Shown here: positions 1 through 5,918 of the stretch, piece after piece
Layout: each line of letters opens with the position of its first letter
Numbering within the stretch: the stretch's first letter is position 1
Assembly: GCA_026398835.1 (NCBI GenBank)
Contig: JAPLSD010000763.1
Span: 1 to 7,126, forward strand
Length of the DNA stretch: 7,126 nucleotides
Reading direction: 5' to 3'
From: Pseudomonas sp.
GTDB taxonomy: Bacteria; Pseudomonadota; Gammaproteobacteria; Pseudomonadales; Pseudomonadaceae
Position numbers and translations under genes: made by a program
The notes under the pieces: model-generated
What the model saw: the letters and a program-made list of their open reading frames with translations, nothing else
Told to the model about the DNA's origin: nothing
Database searches by the model: none

Positions 1-154
1 ATTCCCGGGCCCATTCTTCAATGCCTCCGCCCAGAAACTGGTTACCACCGTGGATCAGCACAGTGACGGGATGCATGCGCTGGAAGGCGTCGAGCACCCG
101 TCGGCACAGACGGTGGTCGGCGTAATGGCGACCCGCACAGATCAGGAGGCGCAT
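1..154 (-). CDS. DUF2493 (SLOG/YspA-like) protein, partial, C-terminus off the left edge
   Basis: The first 51 codons are visible, beginning at the ATG at 154-152. The protein starts MRLLICAGRHYADHRL and continues with VTVLIHGGNQFLGGGIEEWA. This follows the DUF2493 pattern: a first beta strand ending in a GGRDY-like motif (here AGRHY), and a second strand ending in HGGA.GAD followed by a helix with W-A. DUF2493 belongs to the SLOG superfamily of Rossmann-like folds, thought to bind nucleotides or nucleotide-derived ligands; a precise function is not established. The start overlaps the last 13 bases of the upstream transporter gene, and an AAGGA lies nine bases before the ATG, so translational coupling is likely. 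The GG motifs differ somewhat from the consensus, so ligand binding could be altered. The family call rests on the N-terminal third only. Confidence 0.72.
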   Translation of the reverse strand, partial: MRLLICAGRHYADHRLCRRVLDAFQRMHPVTVLIHGGNQFLGGGIEEWARE

Positions 155-1797
155 GATGGGGTTTCCTTCACCAGATCGCTGCTCTCGATTGCCCGTTCGC
201 CGGCCCGCTCCAGCAGTGGATAGGCGAGAGCGGCGATGTGGTGATGCACTCGGCGGTAATCGCGCAGGACCCGCTGAAAGATGTCGCCAGATTCCGCCCA
301 GGTGCTTTTGTCTTCCTTCAATTTTTGAAAGTGCTCGCGGCTGGCTTCTGCTTCGAGTCTTCTCACCGTTTCCTTGCGGTTGATCAGCCGGTGCGCGGTG
401 GGGATGTCTTCGCGCAGGAACACGGTGACTGCCAGATTCAGGCTATCCAGCAACGCTTCGTGCAGCGGCCCGATGTTTCTCAGCTCGAAGACCGAGAAGT
501 GTTCACCACGGCGCAACCGGCGCATGGCCAATTGCGTCAGGCTGCTGGAAAGAATGTCCGCGGCGTGTTCGAGGTTGATCACGAACGTGAGGATTTCCTG
601 GGAACGATCGGCATCGCTGTCGCTGATACCTTCCTGGCCAATGTCCGCCAAGTAAGCACGAATCGCAGCGCTGAGCTGATCCAGGGATTGATCGATACGC
701 CGTACGTCATCGGCCCGGTCCGGTGCCGAGGTATGCAGCAATTGCAGCATCCGCTCAAGCATGGCCGAGAACATATCGGTGATGCGCAGGGCTTCGCGGG
801 CCGCATTGGACAGGCCGATGTTGACCACCTCCAGACCGGTTTCGTCCAAGTACTGCGGCATGCCCGGGTCGACATCTCGCACCGGCTCGGGCAACAGGCG
901 CATGAGCAATCCGGCCAAGGGCTCGGTCAGCCCGATGAACACCAGCGCCAGCAGCAGATTGAAACCGGTGTGCAGCACCACGGCCAACGTTGACGGATCC
1001 AGTTTTGTCTCGGCTAGCAACGCGGCGAATGGTAAGACCACCAAGGCACCCATCGCACGCATCAGCAGATTGCCCAGTGGCAAGCGTCGGGCGACGCTCG
1101 ATCCGGCGCTAATAACCGAAGGCAGCGCACCGCCGATGTTCACTCCCAGCACCAACGCAACAATGGTGGTTGCCGACAGCATGCCGGTGGCGGCCAGCGA
1201 GACGATCAGCAACACCACGGCCACGCTGGAATGGCACAACCAGGTCAGGATCATCGCCACCAGCAACGCGATCAGCAGGTCACCGTCGAGGCTCTGCATA
1301 ATCAGCTGAAACACTGGCGTGCCTTCGACTTCCGCCAGCGTTGAGCCGAGCATGTGCAGGGCCAGCAGCATCAGTCCCAGGCCGATCAGCGCACAGCCGA
1401 CGCTCTCGAAACGCGAGTCATCCCGCAGACGAAAGACCATCAGGCCCGTCAGCAAAACGATCGGCGTGAGGATCGAAATGTCGGCGCTGAGCAGCTGCAC
1501 CACCAGGGTCGAACCGATGTTGGCGCCGAGCATCACCGCCAACGCCGGGGCCAGGTCCAGAGTGCCGGCGGCAGTGAACGAGGTGGCCATCAGGCTGACG
1601 GCGGTGCTGCTTTGCAGAATGCCAGTGATGCCGATGCCTGAGAGCAAGGCCAGCCAGCGGTTATTGAGGTTGTGTCCAAGCCACTGGCGCAGCGGCGTGC
1701 CGAAGCCGCGCAATAGCGCCGAAGAAATCATGTGCGTGCCCCATAGTAACAGTGCGATGGCGCCCGCGAGGTTGATCAGTAGAGTCGTTCCCGACAT
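142..1797 (-). CDS. Na/Pi cotransporter family protein, YjbB type, with C-terminal PhoU-like domain
   Basis: This 551-residue inner-membrane protein has two inverted Na/Pi-cotransporter (PF02690-type) repeats within about residues 1-300. The first carries the signature GILQSSTA (residues 59-66) and GANIGST (91-97). The second carries LCHSSVAVV (187-195) and GVNIGGALP (218-226). The cytoplasmic tail, about residues 320-535, is helical and charged and resembles PhoU (NAAREALRITDMFSAML at 331-347; later LEHAADIL and YRRVHHHIAALAYPLLE). Length and layout match E. coli YjbB, which has been reported to export phosphate, so efflux or Na+-coupled transport of phosphate is the likely role. In the second repeat the usual Gln before Ser-Ser is His; as I recall, YjbB also departs from QSS there. 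A strong AAAGGAG sits seven bases before the ATG at 1797. It lies 28 bases after a small gene in the mgtA operon, and its stop overlaps the DUF2493 gene. Confidence 0.9.
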   Translation of the reverse strand: MSGTTLLINLAGAIALLLWGTHMISSALLRGFGTPLRQWLGHNLNNRWLALLSGIGITGILQSSTAVSLMATSFTAAGTLDLAPALAVMLGANIGSTLVVQLLSADISILTPIVLLTGLMVFRLRDDSRFESVGCALIGLGLMLLALHMLGSTLAEVEGTPVFQLIMQSLDGDLLIALLVAMILTWLCHSSVAVVLLIVSLAATGMLSATTIVALVLGVNIGGALPSVISAGSSVARRLPLGNLLMRAMGALVVLPFAALLAETKLDPSTLAVVLHTGFNLLLALVFIGLTEPLAGLLMRLLPEPVRDVDPGMPQYLDETGLEVVNIGLSNAAREALRITDMFSAMLERMLQLLHTSAPDRADDVRRIDQSLDQLSAAIRAYLADIGQEGISDSDADRSQEILTFVINLEHAADILSSSLTQLAMRRLRRGEHFSVFELRNIGPLHEALLDSLNLAVTVFLREDIPTAHRLINRKETVRRLEAEASREHFQKLKEDKSTWAESGDIFQRVLRDYRRVHHHIAALAYPLLERAGERAIESSDLVKETPSCAS

Positions 1798-1825
1798 GAG
1801 AACTCTCCTTTCTTTGCTGTTTCAT

Positions 1826-2035
1826 TTATTGACGGCCCGCAAGCCGGATCGTGGTGCGATGGAGGGTGCTGGAAAAACCCAGCAAAAATCTGACTTCCAC
1901 GGCGCTCAGCCACCCTCGGGCGTAGAGCCTGACGCTGGCAGAGGTCATCAATCGGGCAAGGGTGGCCAGCCCAATCACCAACAGCGCTCGACATGCGCGA
2001 TCAGTCAGGGCAACGAAAGGGGTGATCAGTTTCAT
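1826..2035 (-). CDS. Small 69-residue protein of unknown function in the mgtA operon
   Basis: I do not recognise a family. The predicted protein begins MKLITPFVALTDRACR and has a modestly hydrophobic stretch at about residues 13-28 (ACRALLVIGLATLARL). The rest is Arg-rich and basic, with few acidic residues (D12, E47). It could be a small membrane-associated or membrane-peripheral protein. The start at 2035 was chosen because GGAG lies eight bases upstream. The frame stays open further upstream to a GTG at 2086, but that start has no ribosome-binding site and falls inside a strong hairpin. The gene lies between mgtA (65 bases after its stop) and the YjbB-type transporter (28 bases before its ATG), so it is almost surely co-transcribed. 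Support is position, start-site quality and an open frame, not homology; it could still be a non-coding spacer. Confidence 0.5.
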   Translation of the reverse strand: MKLITPFVALTDRACRALLVIGLATLARLMTSASVRLYARGWLSAVEVRFLLGFSSTLHRTTIRLAGRQ

Positions 2036-2040
2036 TGTCT

Positions 2041-2055
2041 GTGCTCCATGAGCAC
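2041..2055 (-). promoter_or_regulatory. Short hairpin covering the ribosome-binding site of the 69-residue gene
   Basis: GTGCTC and GAGCAC form perfect 6-bp arms around a three-base loop. Read on the minus strand, the 3' arm contains most of the GGAG used to start the small gene at 2035, so this hairpin would hide the ribosome-binding site. Its 5' arm overlaps the base of the larger hairpin at 2049-2095, so both cannot form fully at once. Confidence 0.4.
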
Positions 2056-2095
2056 CGGGCATGGCGGCCGATCGCTCTGCCGCCACCCCGGCTCA
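2049..2095 (-). promoter_or_regulatory. Strong intercistronic hairpin just after the mgtA stop codon
   Basis: The arms pair as TGAG/CTCA (2049-2052 with 2092-2095), CCGGG/CCCGG (2055-2059 with 2087-2091) and TGGCGGC/GCCGCCA (2062-2068 with 2079-2085). That gives 16 base pairs, a small bulge and internal loop, and a 10-base loop. On the minus strand it begins five bases after the mgtA stop. No T-run follows, so it is not a standard intrinsic terminator. More likely it protects the mgtA message from 3' exonucleases, sets expression of the downstream genes, or competes with the hairpin that covers the next ribosome-binding site. The function is inferred; the pairing is visible. Confidence 0.6.
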
Positions 2096-2100
2096 CGCCA

Positions 2101-4821
2101 TCAGAACCACTGCTTGAAGCGGCGGATGTAGATCGTCTTCATGATCTGCGCGACCACGCAGTAGCTCAGCAGAGTGCCCACCAGCCAAGGGAAGTATTCC
2201 CATGGCAGCGGTACCAGGCCGACCAGTGTGCCCAGTGGTGAAAACGGGATGTAGATACCCAGGCAGATCACCACCCCGGTCGCCAGGATCACTGGCAATG
2301 CTGCCGTGCTCTGGAAGAACGGAATCTTCTGCGTGCGCAACATGTGCACTACGAGCGTCTGGGACAACAGCCCTTCGATGAACCAGCCGGACTGGAACAG
2401 GCTCTGCATTTCCACGCTGTTGGCGGCGAACACGTACCACATCAGCGCAAACGTGGTGATGTCGAAGATCGACGAGGTCGGCCCGATCCAGAGCATGAAA
2501 CGGCCGATGTTCTTCGCATCCCACGTACGTGGTTTACGCAGGTACTCCTTGTCCATTTTGTCCCAAGGCAGTGCCAGCTGAGAGATGTCGTACATCAGGT
2601 TTTGCAGCAGCAGGTGGATCGACAACATCGGCAGAAATGGGATGAACGCACTGGCCACCAGCACCGAGAACACGTTGCCGAAGTTGGAACTGGCGGTCAT
2701 GTTCAGGTACTTCATGATATTGCCGAAGGTTTCGCGGCCCTTGAGTACGCCTTCTTCGAGCACCATCAAGCTCTTTTCCAGGAGGATGATGTCCGCCGAC
2801 TCCTTGGCAATGTCGGTGCCACTGTCCACCGAGATCCCGACGTCGGCATCGCGCAGCGCCGGGGCATCGTTGATGCCGTCACCGAGGAAACCCACGGTGT
2901 GACCGTTGGATTGCAGGGCCTTGAGCACCCGGGATTTTTGCAGCGGCGTCAGTTTGGCGAACACCGTGCGTTCTTCGACCCGCAGCTTGAGGGTGGTGTC
3001 GTCCATATGTTCGATGTCTTGCCCGAGCAACGGGGTGCCCGGCTCCAGTCCGACTTCGCGGCAGATTTTGCAGGTGACCACAGCGTTGTCGCCGGTCAGG
3101 ACCTTGACGGTTACGCCCATGTCCCGCAGCGCAGCGACGGCCGGGCCGGCGGTTTCCTTCGGCGGATCGAGGAAGGTCAGGAAGCCGCGAATCACCAGTT
3201 CGCGTTCATCCGCGGTGTTGTACTGGTTTTTGCTCTGGGCTTTCGGGATCTCGCGAGTGGCAACCAGCAACACCCGAAAGCCGTCCTCGTTGTACTCGTT
3301 GGCCAGGGCCTGCAGGTCTTTGCGACGCTGTGCATCCAGCACAACTATGCGGCCGTTTTCATGGAGGTGGCTGGCGATACCGAGCATTTCCTCGACCGCG
3401 CCCTTGCACACCATCAAGTGATCGTCGCGGCTATCCTTGACGATGATCGACAGGCGTCGACGGACGAAGTCGAACGGCAGCTCATCGACCTTGCTGTAGG
3501 CGAACGGCACGCGGAACTTCGGATTGCGAGCAGCGAACTGCACAACGGCCTGGTCCATCAGGTTTTTCAAGCCGCTTTGGTGATGGCTGTTGAGCCACGC
3601 CAGTTCGAGGATCGAATCGTCGCGCCGGCCGTGGCTGTCGACGTGATGCTCGAGAATGATCTTGTCCTGGGTCAGGGTGCCGGTCTTGTCGGTGCACAGC
3701 ACGTCCATCGAACCGAAGTTCTGGATCGCGTTGAGGCGCTTGACCACCACTTTGCGCTTGGCCATGGCCATGGCGCCTTTGGCCAGGTTGGCGCTGACGA
3801 TCATCGGCAGCATTTCCGGGGTCAGGCCTACGGCTACCGCCAGGGCGAACAGGAACGCATCGCCCCAGTCCCCCTTGGAGAAGCCGTTGAGCAAGAACAC
3901 GATTGGCACCATCACCAGCATGAAACGGATCAGCAGCCAGCTGACACTGTTCACCCCACGGTCGAACGCGGTTTGCACCCGGGAGCCGACAATGGCTTTG
4001 GCCAGGGAACCGAAGTAAGTCCGCGCACCGGTGGCAACCACCACGGCTTTGGCGGTGCCGCTGACCACGTTGGTGCCCATGAAGCAGACGTTCGGCAGGT
4101 CTAGCAGGTTCGACTGATCAGCCGCCGTGCTGGTGGCCGACTTCTGCGCCACATTGCCCAGGGTGTCGTACTTCTCGACTGGCAAGGCTTCGCCGGTCAG
4201 GACGGCCTGACTGATGAACAGGTCGCGGGATTCGATCAGACGGATGTCAGCCGGGATCATGTCACCGGCCGATAGCTGAACGATGTCGCCGGCCACCAGT
4301 TCGCGCATCGGCACTTCTCGCAGCACCGATTTGCCGTCCTTATGCTCGCGACGTAGCACGGTGGCGGTGGTGCGCACCATCGCCTTAAGGGCTTCGGCGG
4401 ACTTGGCCGAGCGGTATTCCTGCCAGAACCGCAGCAGGCTGCTCAGGCTGACCATGGTCATGATAATAATGACTTTGGTCAGGTCGGCGTCATCCGCTTC
4501 ACCGTTGCTGATCGGCAGCCAGTAGTCGGTGAAGAAACTGATACCCGCCAGGGTCAGCAGCACATAGATGAAGGGATTGTTGAGGGCTTTGAGCAGTTGA
4601 ATTAGCGCGTGGGGAGGCTTGTCGTGGGCCACTTCGTTGTAGCCACCGCGTGCCAGACGGCCTTGGGCTTCGAGTTCCGTCAGGCCGTCGGTGGTTGCAT
4701 TGAGGTTGGTCAGCGTTACGGCCAAGCCGTTTTGCGCTTCACGGGCCGCGCGCATCGACAGCTTGGCGTTGTCGCTGGTGGCGCTTTTGGTGATTTTTTT
4801 TGCGGTTTTTACAAGGGTCAT
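2101..4821 (-). CDS. mgtA: Magnesium-translocating P-type ATPase MgtA/MgtB
   Basis: This 906-residue inner-membrane P3B-type ATPase uses ATP to import Mg2+. Landmarks in order: a hydrophilic N-terminus; M1 and M2 at about 79-97 and 116-130; the actuator-domain LTGE (208-211); M4 with VGLTPEMLPM (331-340); the phosphorylation motif DKTGT (378-382, Asp378 phosphorylated); KGA of the nucleotide-binding domain (473-475); TGDN (576-579); GDGIND (647-652); and C-terminal segments M5-M10. M6 carries NLMYDISQLALPWD (741-754), whose Asn741 and Asp745 match the conserved M6 metal-site Asn and Asp of this family. All catalytic motifs are intact and the length is normal (E. coli MgtA is about 898). The ATG at 4821 was chosen because GGAG lies seven bases upstream. 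A start at 4851 would add ten residues encoded across a hairpin and lacks a ribosome-binding site. It heads the operon with the small gene, the YjbB-type transporter and DUF2493. Confidence 0.96.
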   Translation of the reverse strand: MTLVKTAKKITKSATSDNAKLSMRAAREAQNGLAVTLTNLNATTDGLTELEAQGRLARGGYNEVAHDKPPHALIQLLKALNNPFIYVLLTLAGISFFTDYWLPISNGEADDADLTKVIIIMTMVSLSSLLRFWQEYRSAKSAEALKAMVRTTATVLRREHKDGKSVLREVPMRELVAGDIVQLSAGDMIPADIRLIESRDLFISQAVLTGEALPVEKYDTLGNVAQKSATSTAADQSNLLDLPNVCFMGTNVVSGTAKAVVVATGARTYFGSLAKAIVGSRVQTAFDRGVNSVSWLLIRFMLVMVPIVFLLNGFSKGDWGDAFLFALAVAVGLTPEMLPMIVSANLAKGAMAMAKRKVVVKRLNAIQNFGSMDVLCTDKTGTLTQDKIILEHHVDSHGRRDDSILELAWLNSHHQSGLKNLMDQAVVQFAARNPKFRVPFAYSKVDELPFDFVRRRLSIIVKDSRDDHLMVCKGAVEEMLGIASHLHENGRIVVLDAQRRKDLQALANEYNEDGFRVLLVATREIPKAQSKNQYNTADERELVIRGFLTFLDPPKETAGPAVAALRDMGVTVKVLTGDNAVVTCKICREVGLEPGTPLLGQDIEHMDDTTLKLRVEERTVFAKLTPLQKSRVLKALQSNGHTVGFLGDGINDAPALRDADVGISVDSGTDIAKESADIILLEKSLMVLEEGVLKGRETFGNIMKYLNMTASSNFGNVFSVLVASAFIPFLPMLSIHLLLQNLMYDISQLALPWDKMDKEYLRKPRTWDAKNIGRFMLWIGPTSSIFDITTFALMWYVFAANSVEMQSLFQSGWFIEGLLSQTLVVHMLRTQKIPFFQSTAALPVILATGVVICLGIYIPFSPLGTLVGLVPLPWEYFPWLVGTLLSYCVVAQIMKTIYIRRFKQWF

Positions 4822-5104
4822 TACTGTGCTCCTGCCGCAGGCTTGCGGCACGACACACAGGTCACTCAGCTATTCAAAGACGAGCGCACGTATGTCGAGC
4901 CGCCAATAAGCGATCGATTCTGGAAGTTACATTTTTATGGTTTAACGTTCGCTGGCCATCCACTGAAAAGTGACGGACAGCGAACCGACTACTGGCTTCT
5001 TCCATAACGAATCCCAATAACTTTGTTTTTTAACAGGCAATAAAAAGTTGCCGAATTCCTATAGAAGGAAAACGTTAGAGAAGGACGTTTAAAGTGCCTT
5101 CAGA
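4822..5104 (-). promoter_or_regulatory. mgtA upstream region: 5' leader and probable promoter
   Basis: These 283 bases separate the mgtA start from the 98-codon gene transcribed in the same direction. The half next to that gene is AT-rich; the part nearest mgtA is GC-richer and ends in a hairpin. I see no convincing sigma-70 promoter on the minus strand; the best pair (TTTCAG, 17 bases, TTAAAC, about 4943-4971) is weak. GTTA occurs three times on the minus strand at exact 13-base spacing (plus-strand TAAC at 5005, 5018 and 5031). A 43-codon open frame (ATG at 5005, stop at 4876-4874) lies inside, without a good ribosome-binding site. mgtA leaders in enterobacteria are long and regulatory, so this may be one, but no known Mg2+ riboswitch is recognisable by eye. 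Confidence 0.45.
4833..4850 (-). promoter_or_regulatory. Hairpin abutting the mgtA ribosome-binding site
   Basis: TGCCGCA (4833-4839) and TGCGGCA (4844-4850) form a perfect 7-bp stem with a four-base loop. On the minus strand the stem ends directly at the AGGAG that starts mgtA. It is too close to the start to be a terminator of mgtA and lacks a T-run. It could affect ribosome loading or protect the message. Its presence also argues that the true mgtA start is at 4821 and not upstream. Confidence 0.5.
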
Positions 5105-5401
5105 TCAATTGAAAGTGCGCGCCCAGAGGTGCAAGCCAAGCATCAGGCTCGCCTGCTGGAACAGGCGAGCGATACTCCGACTCTGTGGGTCCGGGCTATC
5201 ATCCAGGCTCCAGCGTTGCTGAAGCTGACCCGTCATCGGGCAGACGCGCCAGTTGGCACGCGGGTGTACCTTGGCGAGGGAGGAAGGGCTGGAAAACGGC
5301 GCGCTGGCTCGAGCCGCCACGAGACGCTCACGGCGGAGCTTCACCCGCATGGTCGAGGCAAAGGCGCGTACGCCGGGCATTACAGTGAATTTGAAGTTCA
5401 T
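5105..5401 (-). CDS. Hypothetical 98-residue protein with a WRVCPMTGQLQQRWS motif
   Basis: The predicted protein is basic, with an Arg-rich N-terminal half, then WRVCPMTGQLQQRWSLDD (residues 51-68), an acidic patch, and a C-terminal helix rich in Leu and Gln (SIARLFQQASLMLGLHLWA). From memory, small Pseudomonas proteins with a W-x-x-C-x-x-(T/S)-G-x-L-x-x-x-W-S core are common among unannotated hypotheticals; their function is unknown. The start at 5401 has AGAGG six bases upstream. The gene is not obviously in the mgtA operon: 283 bases separate them, although both point the same way. No signal peptide or clear membrane segment is seen. A 150-codon plus-strand frame overlaps it but has no ribosome-binding site. 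The gene is probably real; no role can be assigned. Confidence 0.6.
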   Translation of the reverse strand: MNFKFTVMPGVRAFASTMRVKLRRERLVAARASAPFSSPSSLAKVHPRANWRVCPMTGQLQQRWSLDDSPDPQSRSIARLFQQASLMLGLHLWARTFN

Positions 5402-5504
5402 AACATACCTCTGGACCGGACTGACGCCGGCGAGGCAAGTTACGGTGGAGCATCAAGCTCTAGCGCAGCTCACCCGACCGAAAAGTCGAGTCCCGTCATG
5501 TTCT

Positions 5505-5541
5505 GGGTTATGTGCCAGATCCTGCGAATTCGCAGTAACCC
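5505..5541. repeat. Nested inverted repeat with a perfect 14-bp palindrome
   Basis: CTGCGAATTCGCAG (5522-5535) is a perfect palindrome. The bases right after it, TAACCC (5536-5541), are the reverse complement of GGGTTA at 5505-5510, so a second 6-bp stem can enclose the first. It lies 104 bases or more upstream of the 98-codon gene. It could be an operator for that gene, part of its leader, or the scar of a mobile element. Confidence 0.55.
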
Positions 5542-5585
5542 GACAGCGACTAGATACTGTGTCCATTGGATTCTTTTGTGAGTTT

Positions 5586-5609
5586 AAAAAAGGCCTGTGA
5601 AACCGGCCC
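5586..5609 (-). terminator. Candidate minus-strand intrinsic terminator
   Basis: On the minus strand GGGCC, a nine-base loop and GGCCT can pair (four GC pairs plus one G-U), followed at once by six T residues. The stem is short, so efficiency is uncertain. It would end transcripts entering from the degenerate Nudix region and insulate the 98-codon gene, whose promoter would then lie between 5402 and 5585. Confidence 0.4.
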
Positions 5610-5711
5610 GCGCAATTTACTCAGGGGCATTGTTAAAGTCAACCATCAAGAACCGATTAATGATGCATCGAATGAAAAAAAACGGATCCGGTTGATTCAA
5701 TTCGTATGGGT

Positions 5712-5745
5712 TCAGCTAAATGACAGTTAGCGGTCATTTGGTTGA
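5712..5745 (+). repeat. 13-bp imperfect inverted repeat (hairpin) in an AT-rich intergenic region
   Basis: Bases 5712-5724 pair with 5733-5745 around an eight-base loop. The inner seven pairs (AAATGAC/GTCATTT) are perfect. The outer six include two T-G positions that become G-U pairs in plus-strand RNA but A-C mismatches in minus-strand RNA. This favours a plus-strand transcript if the structure acts as RNA. No T-run follows, so it is not a typical terminator. It may instead be an operator, as it overlaps the TTGACA box at 5742. Confidence 0.5.
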
Positions 5746-5770
5746 CAATAAAAAGGCGAAAAAATTATTG
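5742..5770 (+). promoter_or_regulatory. Possible sigma-70 promoter, plus strand
   Basis: A perfect -35 box TTGACA (5742-5747) is followed after 17 bases by TTATTG (5765-5770), a poor -10 box. It points toward the toxin-antitoxin genes, about 385 bases downstream. The surrounding AT-richness makes a chance match plausible. Confidence 0.2.
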
Positions 5771-5918
5771 AGTAATAAAAAGCCCCGTGTATAAACGCAA
5801 GGCAAGGACGCACTCACATGTAAATTACTGGGTCATGGTACTGCGCGGCGCTCATTCTGTTTCTTGTCGAGCCAGGGAGAGAGCGTTACTCGTGACTGGG
5901 ACTCCGGCCTCGCTATGA

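Noticed and set aside
238..2131. Long plus-strand open frames opposite the transporter gene and small gene
   Set aside because: They overlap a clearly coding minus-strand gene, have no convincing ribosome-binding sites, and show low-complexity composition typical of antisense shadows.
2344..4104. A 586-codon plus-strand open frame antisense to mgtA
   Set aside because: It is a shadow of the GC-rich mgtA reading frame, rich in His, Gln, Val and Glu without recognisable motifs, and mgtA on the other strand has every family motif.
4822..4851. Ten-codon N-terminal extension of MgtA from a start at 4851
   Set aside because: No ribosome-binding site precedes it, the segment folds into a hairpin, and the ATG at 4821 has a well-spaced GGAG.
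5003..5036. PhoP box upstream of mgtA
   Set aside because: The GTTA repeats are spaced 13 bases apart, not the 11 expected for PhoP direct repeats, and they match the PhoP consensus poorly.
5129..5581. A 150-codon plus-strand frame over the 98-codon gene
   Set aside because: No ribosome-binding site and no recognisable domain; the minus-strand frame has a better start and a motif that looks conserved.
5765..5800. Intrinsic terminator on the minus strand around GGGGCTTTTT
   Set aside because: The T-run and GC half-arm are present, but no matching upstream arm makes a stable stem.
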